The position numbers were made by a program, and so were the translations under genes. Of a DNA stretch of 64,000 bases, positions 24,248 through 34,032 are shown one piece after another. The stretch is from Nonomuraea gerenzanensis (GTDB lineage: Bacteria; Actinomycetota; Actinomycetes; Streptosporangiales; Streptosporangiaceae). The number at the start of each line of letters is the position of its first letter. Position 1 is the first letter of the stretch. The notes beneath the pieces were generated by a model, which worked only from the letters and a program-made list of their open reading frames with translations, was not told the origin of the DNA and ran no database searches. The stretch is taken from NCBI RefSeq assembly GCF_020215645.1, contig NZ_CP084058.1, forward strand, positions 11,214,501-11,278,500. Reading direction: 5' to 3'.

Positions 24248-25438
24248 ATGCGGCGTGCCGCGACCTTTTGTGTCGCCTTTCTCCTGGTCTGCGGGTGTCT
24301 GCTCCTGGTGGGCGGCTGCGGCTCAGAGGCGACCGGGCCTCCGGCGGCGCCGCCCGTGGTGCAGGTGTGGCCACCGTTCGACTCCAAGCGGGCCCGCACC
24401 GATCGTGGCCTGGTGGTCAAGGTGCAGGGCGGCACGCTCACCCAGGTGCTGGTCTACGAGGGCGGCGAGCCGGTGCTCGGCCGGCTCGACGACGCGCGGA
24501 CGACCTGGCGCACCGACTGGACGCTCCGGCCGGGCAGCGAGTACACGGTGACCGCCACGGCCACCCGCGAGGGCGCGCCCGCCACGGTCGCGATGGGCCG
24601 CATCCGCACCCGCGCCGCCGCCAGGACGTTCCAGGTGGCCGGCACCGCGCCGCTGCCCGGCGAGACGGTCGGCGTCGGCATGCCGATCGTCATCGACTTC
24701 GACACGCCCATCGAGGACAGGGCCGCCGTCGAGCGCGCGCTGGAGGTGCGGGCCGAGGTGCCGGTCGAGGGCGCCTGGCGGTGGACCACCGACACGCAGG
24801 TGGTCTACCGCACGCGGCGGCCGTGGTCGGCCAGGCAGCGGGTCACGGTCACGGCGCACCTGGCGGGCGTGCGCGCGGGCGCCGGCCTGTACGGCGCCAT
24901 CGACTCCACCTTCTCCTTCACCGTCGGCCGCAGGCAGACCAGCACGATCGACACCAGGACCCACCAGATGCTCGTGCTGCGCGACGGGAAGGTGGTGCAG
25001 CGCATGGCCATCAGCGCCGGCATGGCCACCACCCCCGAATACACCACGACCAGCGGCATTCACCTGACCATGGACAAAGGGAATCCGGTGCGGATGATCT
25101 CGCCCGGCAGGGAGAAGGGCGATCCCGGTTTCTACGACCTGATGATCGATCACGCCGTCCGCATCTCCAACAGCGGCGAATACGTGCACGCCAAGGACAA
25201 CGTGTGGGCCCAGGGCCGGTCCAATGTCAGTCACGGCTGCGTCAACGCCCGGCCCGACCAGGCGGCCTGGTTCTACGCCACCTCGCTGCGCGGCGACCCG
25301 GTGACGATCACCGGCACCGACCGCCCGCTGGAATGGGACAACGGATGGGGTTTCTGGCAACTCCCGTGGGAGAAATGGCGGCAGGGCAGCGCGTTGCGGG
25401 AAACGGACGCCGCAGGTGGGAGGGTGCCACAGCGGTGA
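24248..25438 (+). CDS. L,D-transpeptidase lipoprotein with Ig-like domains
   Basis: A 396-residue cell-wall cross-linking enzyme of the LdtMt2 type, forming 3-3 links in peptidoglycan. A lipoprotein signal ends LLLVGGC with the anchor Cys at 24. Two Ig-like domains follow (about 40-130 and 135-235). The YkuD catalytic domain covers about 240-370, with the active-site Cys in VSHGCVNAR preceded by the usual ISNSGEYVHA segment. A C-terminal Trp-rich tail (WDNGWGFWQLPWEKW) is typical of actinobacterial Ldts. The ATG at 24248 has AGGAG nearby and starts the signal peptide; earlier in-frame codons would place charged residues before it. It is a separate transcription unit after fahA. Confidence 0.93.
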   Translation: MRRAATFCVAFLLVCGCLLLVGGCGSEATGPPAAPPVVQVWPPFDSKRARTDRGLVVKVQGGTLTQVLVYEGGEPVLGRLDDARTTWRTDWTLRPGSEYTVTATATREGAPATVAMGRIRTRAAARTFQVAGTAPLPGETVGVGMPIVIDFDTPIEDRAAVERALEVRAEVPVEGAWRWTTDTQVVYRTRRPWSARQRVTVTAHLAGVRAGAGLYGAIDSTFSFTVGRRQTSTIDTRTHQMLVLRDGKVVQRMAISAGMATTPEYTTTSGIHLTMDKGNPVRMISPGREKGDPGFYDLMIDHAVRISNSGEYVHAKDNVWAQGRSNVSHGCVNARPDQAAWFYATSLRGDPVTITGTDRPLEWDNGWGFWQLPWEKWRQGSALRETDAAGGRVPQR

Positions 25439-25512
25439 CATCGGGATTACGGTAGAGGGGGAGGGAACCACTCGCGGACACAGGCCCGTTGTCCTACCAG
25501 GAGGGCCAGGAC

Positions 25513-25944
25513 ATGGATGAATGGATCATCTGGGTAATCCTCGCAGTCGTCCTCGGCGTGGCCGAACTGTTCACGCTCACGGCCTCACTGGGCCTGCTGG
25601 GCGCCGCGGCGCTGCTGACAGCGGCCACCGCCGCCCTCGGATTGCCGGTCCCCCTGCAGCTGATCTTCTTCGCGGTGTCCTCCGCGGCCGGTCTGCTCGT
25701 GATCAGGCCGATCGCGGTGCGTCATATCAACCAGCCGCCACTGCAGCGGTTCGGTGTGGAAGCGCTCGTCGGTAAACCCGCGTACGTCGTGGCCGAAGTG
25801 ACGGGCCGCGACGGCCGCGTGCGCATCGGGGGCGAGGAATGGTCGGCGCGCGCCTACGACGAGACGCTGGTGATCCCGACAGGGGCGACCGTCGACATCA
25901 TCGAGATCGAGGGGGCTACCGCCCTCGTATATCCCCGGGAGTGA
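25513..25944 (+). CDS. NfeD-family membrane protein
   Basis: A 143-residue short NfeD (NfeD1b) protein: two or three membrane helices at about 3-65 and a C-terminal OB-fold domain (about 80-143) with the family pattern LVGKPAYVVAEV and EEWSARAYDE. It forms a pair with the stomatin-like gene 3 nt downstream, a partnership found across bacteria, where the two are thought to organise membrane microdomains or membrane protein quality control. AGGAGGG lies 8 nt before the ATG at 25513. No protease domain is fused, unlike long NfeD. Confidence 0.88.
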   Translation: MDEWIIWVILAVVLGVAELFTLTASLGLLGAAALLTAATAALGLPVPLQLIFFAVSSAAGLLVIRPIAVRHINQPPLQRFGVEALVGKPAYVVAEVTGRDGRVRIGGEEWSARAYDETLVIPTGATVDIIEIEGATALVYPRE

Positions 25945-25947
25945 TCC

Positions 25948-27024
25948 ATGGATCCGCTGTTGCTGGTCGGACTGTTCGTCATACTCTTCGCCGCGATGAC
26001 CCTGCTCAAAGCGGTACGGATCGTCCCGCAGGCCCGGGCCCGCAACGTCGAGCGCCTCGGCCGCTACCACCGCACGCTCAAGCCGGGTCTCAACTTCGTC
26101 ATCCCGTACATCGACCGCGTCTATCCCATGATCGATCTGCGCGAGCAGGTCGTCTCCTTCCGGCCCCAGCCCGTCATCACCGAGGACAACCTGGTCGTCG
26201 AGATCGACACCGTCCTGTACTTCCAGGTCACCGACCCGCGGGCGGCGGCGTACGAGATCGCCAACTACATCACCGGCGTCGAGCAGCTCACCGTCACCAC
26301 CCTGCGCAACGTCGTCGGCTCCATGGACCTGGAGAAGACGCTCACCTCCCGCGACACCATCAACAGCCAGCTGCGCGGCGTCCTCGACGAGGCGACCGGC
26401 AAGTGGGGGCTGCGCGTCAACCGCGTCGAGATCAAGGCCATCGACCCGCCGAAGACCATCAAGGACGCGATGGAGAAGCAGATGCGGGCCGAGCGCGACA
26501 AGCGCGCCGCGATCCTGAACGCCGAGGGTCAGCGCCAGTCGCAGATCCTCACGGCGGAGGGTGACAAGCAGAGCCGCATCCTGCGCGCCGAGGGGCAGCG
26601 CACGGCCGCGATCCTGGAGGCCGAGGGCCAGTCGCGCGCCATCGACCAGGTCTTCCAGGCCGTCCACCGCAACGACCCCGACCCGAAGCTGCTGGCCTAC
26701 CAGTACCTCCAGGTGCTGCCGCAGCTCGCGCAGGGCGACGGCAACACGTTCTGGGTGATCCCCAGCGAGGTCACCTCGGCCCTGCAGGGCGTCTCCAAGG
26801 CGTTCACCGAGGCCCTGCCGCGCTCGGCGGCCACGCGGGACGAGGTGCCCGACACCTCGGCCGCCGACGAGGAGGCGGCCAAGGCGTCGGAGGCCGCGGC
26901 CGAGGCGGTCGCCGACGCCCAGGACGCGGAGAGCCCGAACGGGCCCCGGCAGCTCACGCAGAAGGCCGAGGAGCCGTCCCCGTTCCCCGACCTCGACAGG
27001 AAGCCGTCTGAGGCCGAGCGCTGA
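25948..27024 (+). CDS. SPFH/stomatin-like protein (QmcA family)
   Basis: A 358-residue SPFH protein. An N-terminal membrane helix (about 2-22) is followed by the band-7 domain (about 25-200, ERLGRYHRTLKPGLNFVIPY) and a coiled-coil region (about 185-240) with Ala/Glu repeats (ILNAEGQRQSQILTAEGDK). The acidic, Ala/Glu-rich C-terminal tail is disordered. It follows NfeD by 3 nt and shares its operon. The proteins are expected to assemble as membrane-bound cages in lipid microdomains. Confidence 0.92.
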   Translation: MDPLLLVGLFVILFAAMTLLKAVRIVPQARARNVERLGRYHRTLKPGLNFVIPYIDRVYPMIDLREQVVSFRPQPVITEDNLVVEIDTVLYFQVTDPRAAAYEIANYITGVEQLTVTTLRNVVGSMDLEKTLTSRDTINSQLRGVLDEATGKWGLRVNRVEIKAIDPPKTIKDAMEKQMRAERDKRAAILNAEGQRQSQILTAEGDKQSRILRAEGQRTAAILEAEGQSRAIDQVFQAVHRNDPDPKLLAYQYLQVLPQLAQGDGNTFWVIPSEVTSALQGVSKAFTEALPRSAATRDEVPDTSAADEEAAKASEAAAEAVADAQDAESPNGPRQLTQKAEEPSPFPDLDRKPSEAER

Positions 27025-27035
27025 CCACGCGGTCA

Positions 27036-27057
27036 GTGCCGGTCGTACGATCGGCAC
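27036..27057. terminator. Palindromic terminator between convergent genes
   Basis: A 22-nt palindrome with arms GTGCCG and CGGCAC and an inner TCGTACGA, broken by one G-T pair. It separates the stomatin-like gene from the leftward ECF-associated gene. Confidence 0.6.
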
Positions 27058-27070
27058 CGGCCGAGCCGGG

Positions 27071-27652
27071 TCAGTGCGACAGCGGCGCCTCGGTGGTGTC
27101 CACCAGGGTGCACTCGGCGATCGGCCCCTCGCCCACCTTCGCCCAGATCCCCGCGACGATCCCGCCGTTGTTCTCCGACACACTGAACTCCAGGACCCCG
27201 GTCTGGCCCGGGCCGATCACCCGGGGGTCGATGACGATGCCCGGCAGGCTGTCCTCGGGCGTGGGGAACACGTGCAGCGGGGCCTCCTCGACGCTGAGGA
27301 AGTGGCTGCTGCGGGGCTGCGGGCTGCACTTCTTGCCCATGGGGATGTAGTCCACCACCACGTTCGCCCCCAGGGCCCGCAGGTCCGCCTCCAGCTTGTC
27401 CGGGTCCTTGGTCTCGTTGATGGTGATGCGGATGAGCCCGTCAGGCTGCTTGGACACCGCGTACGCCGGGGAACCGCCCAGCAGCAGCGGGACGGCCACG
27501 GCCGCGGCGGCGGCCAGTCCGAGCGCGGGGGCCAGGACGGCGGGGCGGGGCAGGCGGCGCCTGCGCGGGGTCCGGTCGATCTCGGTCATCACGAACTCCT
27601 TGAGCAGTCGGTGACGGCCCTCGGGAAGATCGCGTTCAGCCGGCCAGTTCAT
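27071..27652 (-). CDS. ECF-sigma-linked membrane protein, module 1
   Basis: A 193-residue protein with a basic cytoplasmic segment (about 1-37), one membrane helix (about 38-60) and an extracytoplasmic domain. The external part begins AYAVSKQPDGLIRITIN and continues LEADLRALGANVVVDY. The same layout and a related sequence occur in the protein at 34578-35426, also directly downstream of an ECF sigma gene. The ATG at 27652 overlaps the sigma-factor stop (ATGA). It may be an anti-sigma factor or a cell-surface sensor, but the cytoplasmic part is short and lacks the zinc-binding ZAS motif. Confidence 0.8.
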   Translation of the reverse strand: MNWPAERDLPEGRHRLLKEFVMTEIDRTPRRRRLPRPAVLAPALGLAAAAAVAVPLLLGGSPAYAVSKQPDGLIRITINETKDPDKLEADLRALGANVVVDYIPMGKKCSPQPRSSHFLSVEEAPLHVFPTPEDSLPGIVIDPRVIGPGQTGVLEFSVSENNGGIVAGIWAKVGEGPIAECTLVDTTEAPLSH

Positions 27653-28242
27653 CGGATCTCCTCCTTGTCGGGGCCTCGGTCACCTACTACCTGTCGCCGC
27701 TCCGGCGGCGGTTCCCCGGCTGCGGCGAGCTTCTTGCGCGCGCGGGAGAGCCGCGAGCGCACCGTGCCCACCGGGATGCCGAGCGCCTCGGCCGCCTGGG
27801 CGTAGTCGAGGCCGGCCCAGACGCACAGCGCGAAGACGTCCTGCTCCTGACGGCGCAGCCGCCCGTACGCGGCGCGCACGGCGGCCAGGCGCCCGGCGTC
27901 GTCGATGCGGCCCACCACCTCGTCGGCGAAGTCCGGCACCGTCTCACCCCTGGGCATCCTGGCCAGCGCGTCGTCGTGCCTGCGGGCGGCCCGGCGCACG
28001 TTGCGATGCACGTTCGTGGCGATGCCCAGCAGCCAGGGCCGCAGCGAGCCGCCCTCCGGGTCGATCCTGGCCCGTAAGCGCCAGGCCTCCAGGAAGGTCA
28101 GCGCCGTCACGTCCTCGGCGGTGGACCAGTTGCCGGTCAGGCGGAAGGCATGGTTGTAGACGGCCTTCGCGCAGTCGTCGAAGAGCCGCCCGAACGCCTC
28201 TTGGTCGCCGGCACGGATGCGGGCGCGTGTCGACATATCCAC
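27649..28242 (-). CDS. ECF RNA polymerase sigma factor, module 1
   Basis: A 197-residue extracytoplasmic-function sigma factor. Region 2 covers about 12-80 (FDDCAKAVYNHAFRLTGNWSTAEDV) and region 4 about 122-180 (YAQAAEALGIPVGTVRSRLSRARK). The GTG at 28242 has GGACAG about 9 nt upstream; an ATG at 28236 is the alternative. It begins 6 nt after the stop of the Gfo/Idh/MocA gene and overlaps its own membrane partner downstream. A perfect 7-bp inverted repeat (28232-28249) covers both start codons and the upstream stop, suggesting local control. Confidence 0.88.
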   Translation of the reverse strand: MDMSTRARIRAGDQEAFGRLFDDCAKAVYNHAFRLTGNWSTAEDVTALTFLEAWRLRARIDPEGGSLRPWLLGIATNVHRNVRRAARRHDDALARMPRGETVPDFADEVVGRIDDAGRLAAVRAAYGRLRRQEQDVFALCVWAGLDYAQAAEALGIPVGTVRSRLSRARKKLAAAGEPPPERRQVVGDRGPDKEEIR

Positions 28243-28249
28243 ATATGTC
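28232..28249. promoter_or_regulatory. Inverted repeat over the ECF sigma start codon
   Basis: GACATATCCACATATGTC has perfect 7-bp arms around CCAC. It spans the stop of the oxidoreductase gene and both possible starts of the sigma gene. It is AT-rich in a GC-rich region, so it could be an operator or a weak RNA hairpin that hides the start codon. Confidence 0.5.
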
Positions 28250-29442
28250 TACTGTCCTGGCGCGCTCCCCGGTTCCGTCTGGCCGCGGTCGAAGTAGGCC
28301 GCCAGGTCCGGGTCGAGGGCCGGCACGTCGTACGGCGTGCCGCCGTCGCGCAGCGACCTCGTCGCCATGTACCCGGCCGCCACGCTCATCCGCGCCGCCA
28401 CCGGCGAGGTGTCCGTCACCCCGCCCTCCCTGACGAACCTGAGGAACTCGGTCACGATCTCCATGTCCGCGCCCCCGTGCGAGCCGGACGCCGCAGGCAC
28501 CTGGTACGCGATGTCGCAGTCCTCCCGGTAGCCCGTGGGCCCGGTGTTCCACACCTTGACCGTGTCGCCAGGCCCGTCGCCGAAGTTCTCCAGGCGGCCC
28601 TCGGTGCCGATCACCGTGTAGTTGCGCACGTAGTCGGGCGAGAAGTGGCACTGCTGGTAGGCCGCGATGACCCCGTTGTCCAGTCGCATGTTCATCACCG
28701 ACACGTCCTCGACGTCCACGACGTGGTGCAGGTCCCGGCGCGCGGTGGGCGGCCAGTCGTACTCCTGGAGCCAGCCGTCGGGGCGCGGGGTGCCGGGCGC
28801 GCGGCGCGGCAGGTCGCCGTAGAGCATGAGGTCGCCCAGGGCGTTCACCCTGGTCGTGTAGCCGCCGGCGAGCCAGTGGATCACGTCGAGGTCGTGCGCG
28901 GCCTTCTGCAGGAGCAGGCCGGTGGTGCGGGTGCGGTCGGCGTGCCAGTCCTTGAAGTAGTAGTCGCCGCCGTAGGAGACGAAGTGGCGCACCCAGACCG
29001 TCTTCGGCTCGCCGATGACGCCCTTGGCGATGATGTCGCGCATCAGCCGCACCACGCCCATGTGCCGCATGTTGTGCCCCACGTACAGCCTGGTGCCGCT
29101 CTCGCGGGCGGCGCGCAGGATGTTGTCGCAGCCCTCCACCGTGATGGCCATCGGCTTCTCCAGGTAGACCGCCTTGCCGGCGCGCAGGCAGTCGACGGCC
29201 AGCCGCTCGTGCGTGTCGTCGGGGGTGTTCACCACGAGGGCGTCGAGGTCGGGCCGGTCGAGCAGCTCGCGGTAGTCCTCGGTGAGCAGCTCGGCCTCGA
29301 ACAGGCCCGACTGCTTCTTGAGCACCGCCGGGTCGGAGTCGCACAGCGCGGCCACCACCGCGCCCCTGCCGGGCCGGTGCGCGGCCAGGGCGAGGCTGGT
29401 CCGCAGGCCCAGGCCGATGACTCCGATGCGCAGGTCTTCCAC
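28249..29442 (-). CDS. Gfo/Idh/MocA-family oxidoreductase
   Basis: A 397-residue NAD(P)-dependent sugar or inositol dehydrogenase-like enzyme. The Rossmann motif is IGVIGLGLRTSLAL at the N-terminus, and the family segment LEKPMAITVEGCDN holds the catalytic Lys of the EKP motif. The motif RHFVSYGGDYYFKDW and GLLLQKAAHDLDVIHWL (a K..HD pair) match the substrate site. The GTG at 29442 follows GGAAGGGG and is preferred to a TTG 11 codons upstream. It lies between a ROK regulator and an ECF sigma factor on the same strand. The substrate is not determinable. Confidence 0.87.
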   Translation of the reverse strand: MEDLRIGVIGLGLRTSLALAAHRPGRGAVVAALCDSDPAVLKKQSGLFEAELLTEDYRELLDRPDLDALVVNTPDDTHERLAVDCLRAGKAVYLEKPMAITVEGCDNILRAARESGTRLYVGHNMRHMGVVRLMRDIIAKGVIGEPKTVWVRHFVSYGGDYYFKDWHADRTRTTGLLLQKAAHDLDVIHWLAGGYTTRVNALGDLMLYGDLPRRAPGTPRPDGWLQEYDWPPTARRDLHHVVDVEDVSVMNMRLDNGVIAAYQQCHFSPDYVRNYTVIGTEGRLENFGDGPGDTVKVWNTGPTGYREDCDIAYQVPAASGSHGGADMEIVTEFLRFVREGGVTDTSPVAARMSVAAGYMATRSLRDGGTPYDVPALDPDLAAYFDRGQTEPGSAPGQ

Positions 29443-29473
29443 AGGTGCCCCTTCCGGCAGCGCCGTTTTATCC

Positions 29474-29486
29474 AAGTTGTCAGCTT
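29474..29486. promoter_or_regulatory. Imperfect dyad upstream of the Gfo/Idh/MocA gene
   Basis: AAGTTGTCAGCTT is an imperfect 13-nt palindrome just upstream of the oxidoreductase start. A similar AAGTTTGTC occurs upstream of the neighbouring ROK gene (around 30710-30718). Both could be sites for that regulator; the match is short and may be chance. Confidence 0.25.
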
Positions 29487-29543
29487 AAATCATGCGGATC
29501 TACGCGAACATGCCCATTTCTGCCACTTTTCCGACACATTTCT

Positions 29544-30686
29544 TCAGGACGGCTGCGTAAAGAGCCGCCGGTCGGCGTGGTCGAGCGCCAGCCTGACCGC
29601 GCCCAGCGCGACGCACTCGCCCCCGAGCCCCGAGGCCGCCACGTCGGGCGGGTAGAGGCATGCCTCGGAGAAGAGCTTTCTGATCGGCTCGACGAGCAGG
29701 TCACCGGCCTGTGACAGGCTGCCGCCGATGACCACCAGCTCCGGGTCCAGCGGGTTGACCACGGTGAGCAGGCCCTGGCCGAGCTGGCGGGCGAAGTCCC
29801 CGACCGCGCGGGCGGCCTGCTCGTCGCCCGCGCGGGCGCGCTCGATCGCGAACTGCGCCGCCTCGCGCTGCGAGCGCAGCTCGCCGGGCTCCACCGCGAT
29901 CGCGTACTCCGTCATGTGCCGGTAGGCCCGCCAGTGGTCGCCGGCCTGCCGGCCGATCTCGCCGGAGGCCGCGTGGGCGCCGCGATGCGGCCTGCCGCCG
30001 ATCAGCAGGCCCAGCCCCAGCCTGCTGCCGGTGAAGAGATAGACGACGTCCTGGCGGCCCCGCGCCTGGCCGCGCCAGTGCTCGGCCAGCACCGCCAGCC
30101 GCATGTCGTTGTCCACCAGCACCGGCGCCTGGATCCGGCGGGACAGCTCGCCCCGCAGGTCGAGCCCCGTCCACCCGGCCAGCGCCACGCTCTTGACGAC
30201 CCGGCCGGAGCCGTCGACCGTGCCCGTGGTGCCGACGCCCACGGCGGTCACGTCCCGCACGGCCGGGCCGGCCTCGGCCAGCACCGCGCCGACCAGCTCC
30301 GCGATGGCGTCCAGCCGGTCGCCCGCGGGCATCGAGGGATGGTGCGACGCCCGGCGCGCGGCCACGACGGCGCCGTTGAGGTCGGTGACCATGGCCCGCA
30401 GCCTGGAGCCGCCCACGCCGACCCCCACCACGTGACCGGCCCCGGCGCGGAACCTGAAGCGCCTGGCCGGCCGCCCGCGCCGGCGGTCGTCCTGCCCCTC
30501 GGCGCACTCCTCCGCCCACCCCTCGGCGAGCAGGTCCTCGACGATGACCTCGGCGGTCGGCCTGGACACGCGGGCGGCCCGCGCCAGCTCCGACAGCGTG
30601 GCGACCTCGCTCTCGCGCAGGACGCGCAGGATCGCCGCCGAGTTGAGCCTGCGCAGGAGCGAGGCGTCACCGCTCTGCTGTCGCAC
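29544..30686 (-). CDS. ROK-family regulator without the zinc motif
   Basis: A 380-residue ROK protein with an N-terminal winged helix-turn-helix (about 25-60, LSELARAARVSRPTAEVIVED) and a kinase-like domain. The phosphate and sugar segments GVGTTGTVDGSG and LVDNDMRLAVLAEHW are visible. The usual CxCG..GC.E zinc cluster is absent: the region reads ASGEIGRQAGDHWRAY. It may therefore have lost metal binding while keeping its regulatory fold. The GTG start at 30686 is preceded by GGAGGT at very short spacing. It probably regulates the oxidoreductase 101 nt downstream. Confidence 0.85.
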   Translation of the reverse strand: MRQQSGDASLLRRLNSAAILRVLRESEVATLSELARAARVSRPTAEVIVEDLLAEGWAEECAEGQDDRRRGRPARRFRFRAGAGHVVGVGVGGSRLRAMVTDLNGAVVAARRASHHPSMPAGDRLDAIAELVGAVLAEAGPAVRDVTAVGVGTTGTVDGSGRVVKSVALAGWTGLDLRGELSRRIQAPVLVDNDMRLAVLAEHWRGQARGRQDVVYLFTGSRLGLGLLIGGRPHRGAHAASGEIGRQAGDHWRAYRHMTEYAIAVEPGELRSQREAAQFAIERARAGDEQAARAVGDFARQLGQGLLTVVNPLDPELVVIGGSLSQAGDLLVEPIRKLFSEACLYPPDVAASGLGGECVALGAVRLALDHADRRLFTQPS

Positions 30687-30844
30687 CCGACCTCCAACCG
30701 GTTATTTCAAGAAGTTTGTCTAATCCTGCCAGGTGCGGCGGTCGCGTGAAGCTGAGCTGAGGGGGCACTTAAGAACTCCTCGATGGACACGTCCCGTGCT
30801 GGGCAGGCACAGTGCACTAGGTTCGTCAGGGGGGAAGTGGAGTC

Positions 30845-31872
30845 ATGAAAGCGCTGGTCAAGCAGCGGCCCGAAGCCGGCCTGTGGCTGGTGGACGTGCC
30901 CGAGCCCGAGGTCGGCCCCGGCGAGGTGAAGATCCGGGTGCTGCGGACCGGCATCTGTGGCACGGACCTGCATATCCGGAAATATGACGACTGGGCGCGG
31001 CACACGCTGGAGCTCCCGCTCATCGTCGGACACGAGTTCTCCGGCCACGTGGTCGAGGTGGCCCCTGGCGTCGAGGACATCGCCGTCGGCGACCTCGTCA
31101 GCGGCGAGGGGCACATCGTCTGCGGCAAGTGCCGCAACTGCATGGCCGGCCGCAGGCACCTGTGCGCCAACACGATCGGGCTCGGCGTCAACAGGGACGG
31201 CGCCTTCGCCGAGTACGTCACGCTGCCCGCCTCGAACGTCTGGGTGCACCGCGTCCCCGTCCACCCCGACGTGGCGGCCATCTTCGACCCGTTCGGCAAC
31301 GCCGTGCACACCGCGCTGTCCTTCCCCATGGTCGGCGAGGACGTGCTGATCACCGGTGCCGGCCCGATCGGCCTGATGGCGGCGGCCGTGGCCACGCACG
31401 TCGGCGCGCGCAACGTGATGATCACCGACGTCAGCGACGAGCGCCTCGAACTGGCCGGCAAGCTCGGCGTCTCCCTCGCCCTGAACGTCTCCCGCTCCTC
31501 CATCGCCGAGGGCATGCAGCGGCTCCACCTGCGCGAGGGCTTCGACGTCGGGCTGGAGATGTCCGGCAACCCGGTGGCCGTGCGCGACATGATCGCGAGC
31601 ATGGCCCACGGCGGGCGGATCGCCATGCTGGGGCTGCCGGCCGAGGAGTTCGCCGTCGACTGGGCCACCATCGTCACCTCCATGATCACGATCAAGGGCG
31701 TGTACGGCCGGGAGATGTACGAGACCTGGTACAACATGTCCGTCCTGCTGGAGAAGGGGCTCGACCTCTCCCCCGTGATCACCGACCGGTTCTCGTACCG
31801 GGACTTCGACGCCGCCTTCGACACGGCGGCGAGCGGCCGTACCGGCAAGGTCATTCTGGATTGGAGCCTGTG

Positions 31873-31873
<1 letters not shown>
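30845..31873 (+). CDS. tdh: L-threonine 3-dehydrogenase
   Basis: A 342-residue zinc alcohol dehydrogenase-type enzyme that oxidises threonine to 2-amino-3-ketobutyrate with NAD. Catalytic zinc ligands are in GICGTDLHI and GHEFSGHV; structural zinc Cys residues are in [15 protein letters not shown]. The nucleotide fold begins [17 protein letters not shown]. It overlaps kbl by one base, giving the standard threonine-to-glycine operon. The ATG at 30845 is preceded by GGGGAAGTGGAG. A weak promoter-like pair (GTGCTG, TAGGTT) lies at 30796-30823. Confidence 0.95.
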
Positions 31874-33042
<1,169 letters not shown>

Positions 33043-33049
33043 GTATCCT

Positions 33050-33069
33050 CCCGTGCTATGGAGCACGGG
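33050..33069. promoter_or_regulatory. Inverted repeat at the LysR start
   Basis: CCCGTGCT and AGCACGGG (33050-33057, 33062-33069) are perfect 8-bp arms around ATGG, ending on the first base of the LysR GTG. It could end the kbl transcript, act as an autoregulatory site, or form a hairpin at the 5' end of a nearly leaderless LysR mRNA. TATCCT at 33044-33049 is a possible -10. Confidence 0.5.
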
Positions 33070-33971
33070 TGATAGACACGCGGCGGTTGCGCACGCTGCG
33101 CGCGGTGGCCGACCACGGCACGGTCACCGCCGCGGCGGCCGCGCTGCACCTGACGCCCTCCGCCGTGTCCCAGCAGCTCGCCGCGCTGGAGCACGAGGTG
33201 GGGCACCGCCTGCTCACCCGTGACGGGCGCGGCGTGCACCTCACCGCCGTGGGCAAGATCATGCTGGGTCACGCCAACGAGGTCCTCGCCCAGCTCGAAC
33301 GCGCCGAGGCCGAGGTGGCGGCGTACACGACGGGCGAGGCGGGCGAGGTCACCGTGGCCTGCTTCGCCACCGCGATCAGCGCCGTGCTCTCCCCCGCCAT
33401 CGCCGCCCTGCGCGAGACGGCCCCCGGCGTGCGGGTCCGCGTGCAGGACGCCGAAGGCGACCACAGCCTCGCCCTGCTGCTCGACGGCCAGGCGGACCTG
33501 GCCATCACGGTGGAGTACCGCGGCGCGCCCGACGCCGCCGACCCGCGCCTCTCGCGCCGCCCCCTGTACGCCGAGCCGTTCGACCTGGTCCTGCCCCGCG
33601 ATCACCCCCTGGCGGGCTGCGCCACGCTGGTGTCGCTGGCCACGGAGACCTGGATCGGCCCCTACCCCGGCAACCCGGTGCACGACGTCATCACGTTCGC
33701 CTGCCAGCAGGCGGGTTTCACGCCCGACCTCGTGCACTGCTCCGACGACTTCCGCGCCGTGGTCGCCCTGGTCGGGGCCGGGGCCGGGGTGGCGCTGGTG
33801 CCCCGGCTGGCGCTGCGCGACATGGCGCTGCCGGGGGTGGTGGTGCGGCAGACGCCGGGGCCAGAGCGGCGCGTGTTCGCCGCCGTACGGCGTGGCTCCG
33901 ACGCCCACCCCCTCCTGCGCCCGCTCCTCACCGCCCTGCGCAAAGTGGCCGAATCCCTCGGAACGGGCTGA
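33069..33971 (+). CDS. LysR-family transcriptional regulator
   Basis: A 300-residue LysR protein: helix-turn-helix at about 1-60 (VADHGTVTAAAAALHLTPSAVSQQLAAL), then the effector-binding domain (about 90-295). The GTG at 33069 is chosen because the helix-turn-helix begins three residues later and no other start fits. It follows tdh-kbl by 26 nt in the same direction and could regulate threonine catabolism, though LysR regulators more often control divergent genes. Confidence 0.88.
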   Translation: MIDTRRLRTLRAVADHGTVTAAAAALHLTPSAVSQQLAALEHEVGHRLLTRDGRGVHLTAVGKIMLGHANEVLAQLERAEAEVAAYTTGEAGEVTVACFATAISAVLSPAIAALRETAPGVRVRVQDAEGDHSLALLLDGQADLAITVEYRGAPDAADPRLSRRPLYAEPFDLVLPRDHPLAGCATLVSLATETWIGPYPGNPVHDVITFACQQAGFTPDLVHCSDDFRAVVALVGAGAGVALVPRLALRDMALPGVVVRQTPGPERRVFAAVRRGSDAHPLLRPLLTALRKVAESLGTG

Positions 33972-34032
33972 AACACCCCGCCCCTATCCGGACATCTCCT
34001 CGGGTGTGTTCGCCGATCGGAAGGACCACTCC

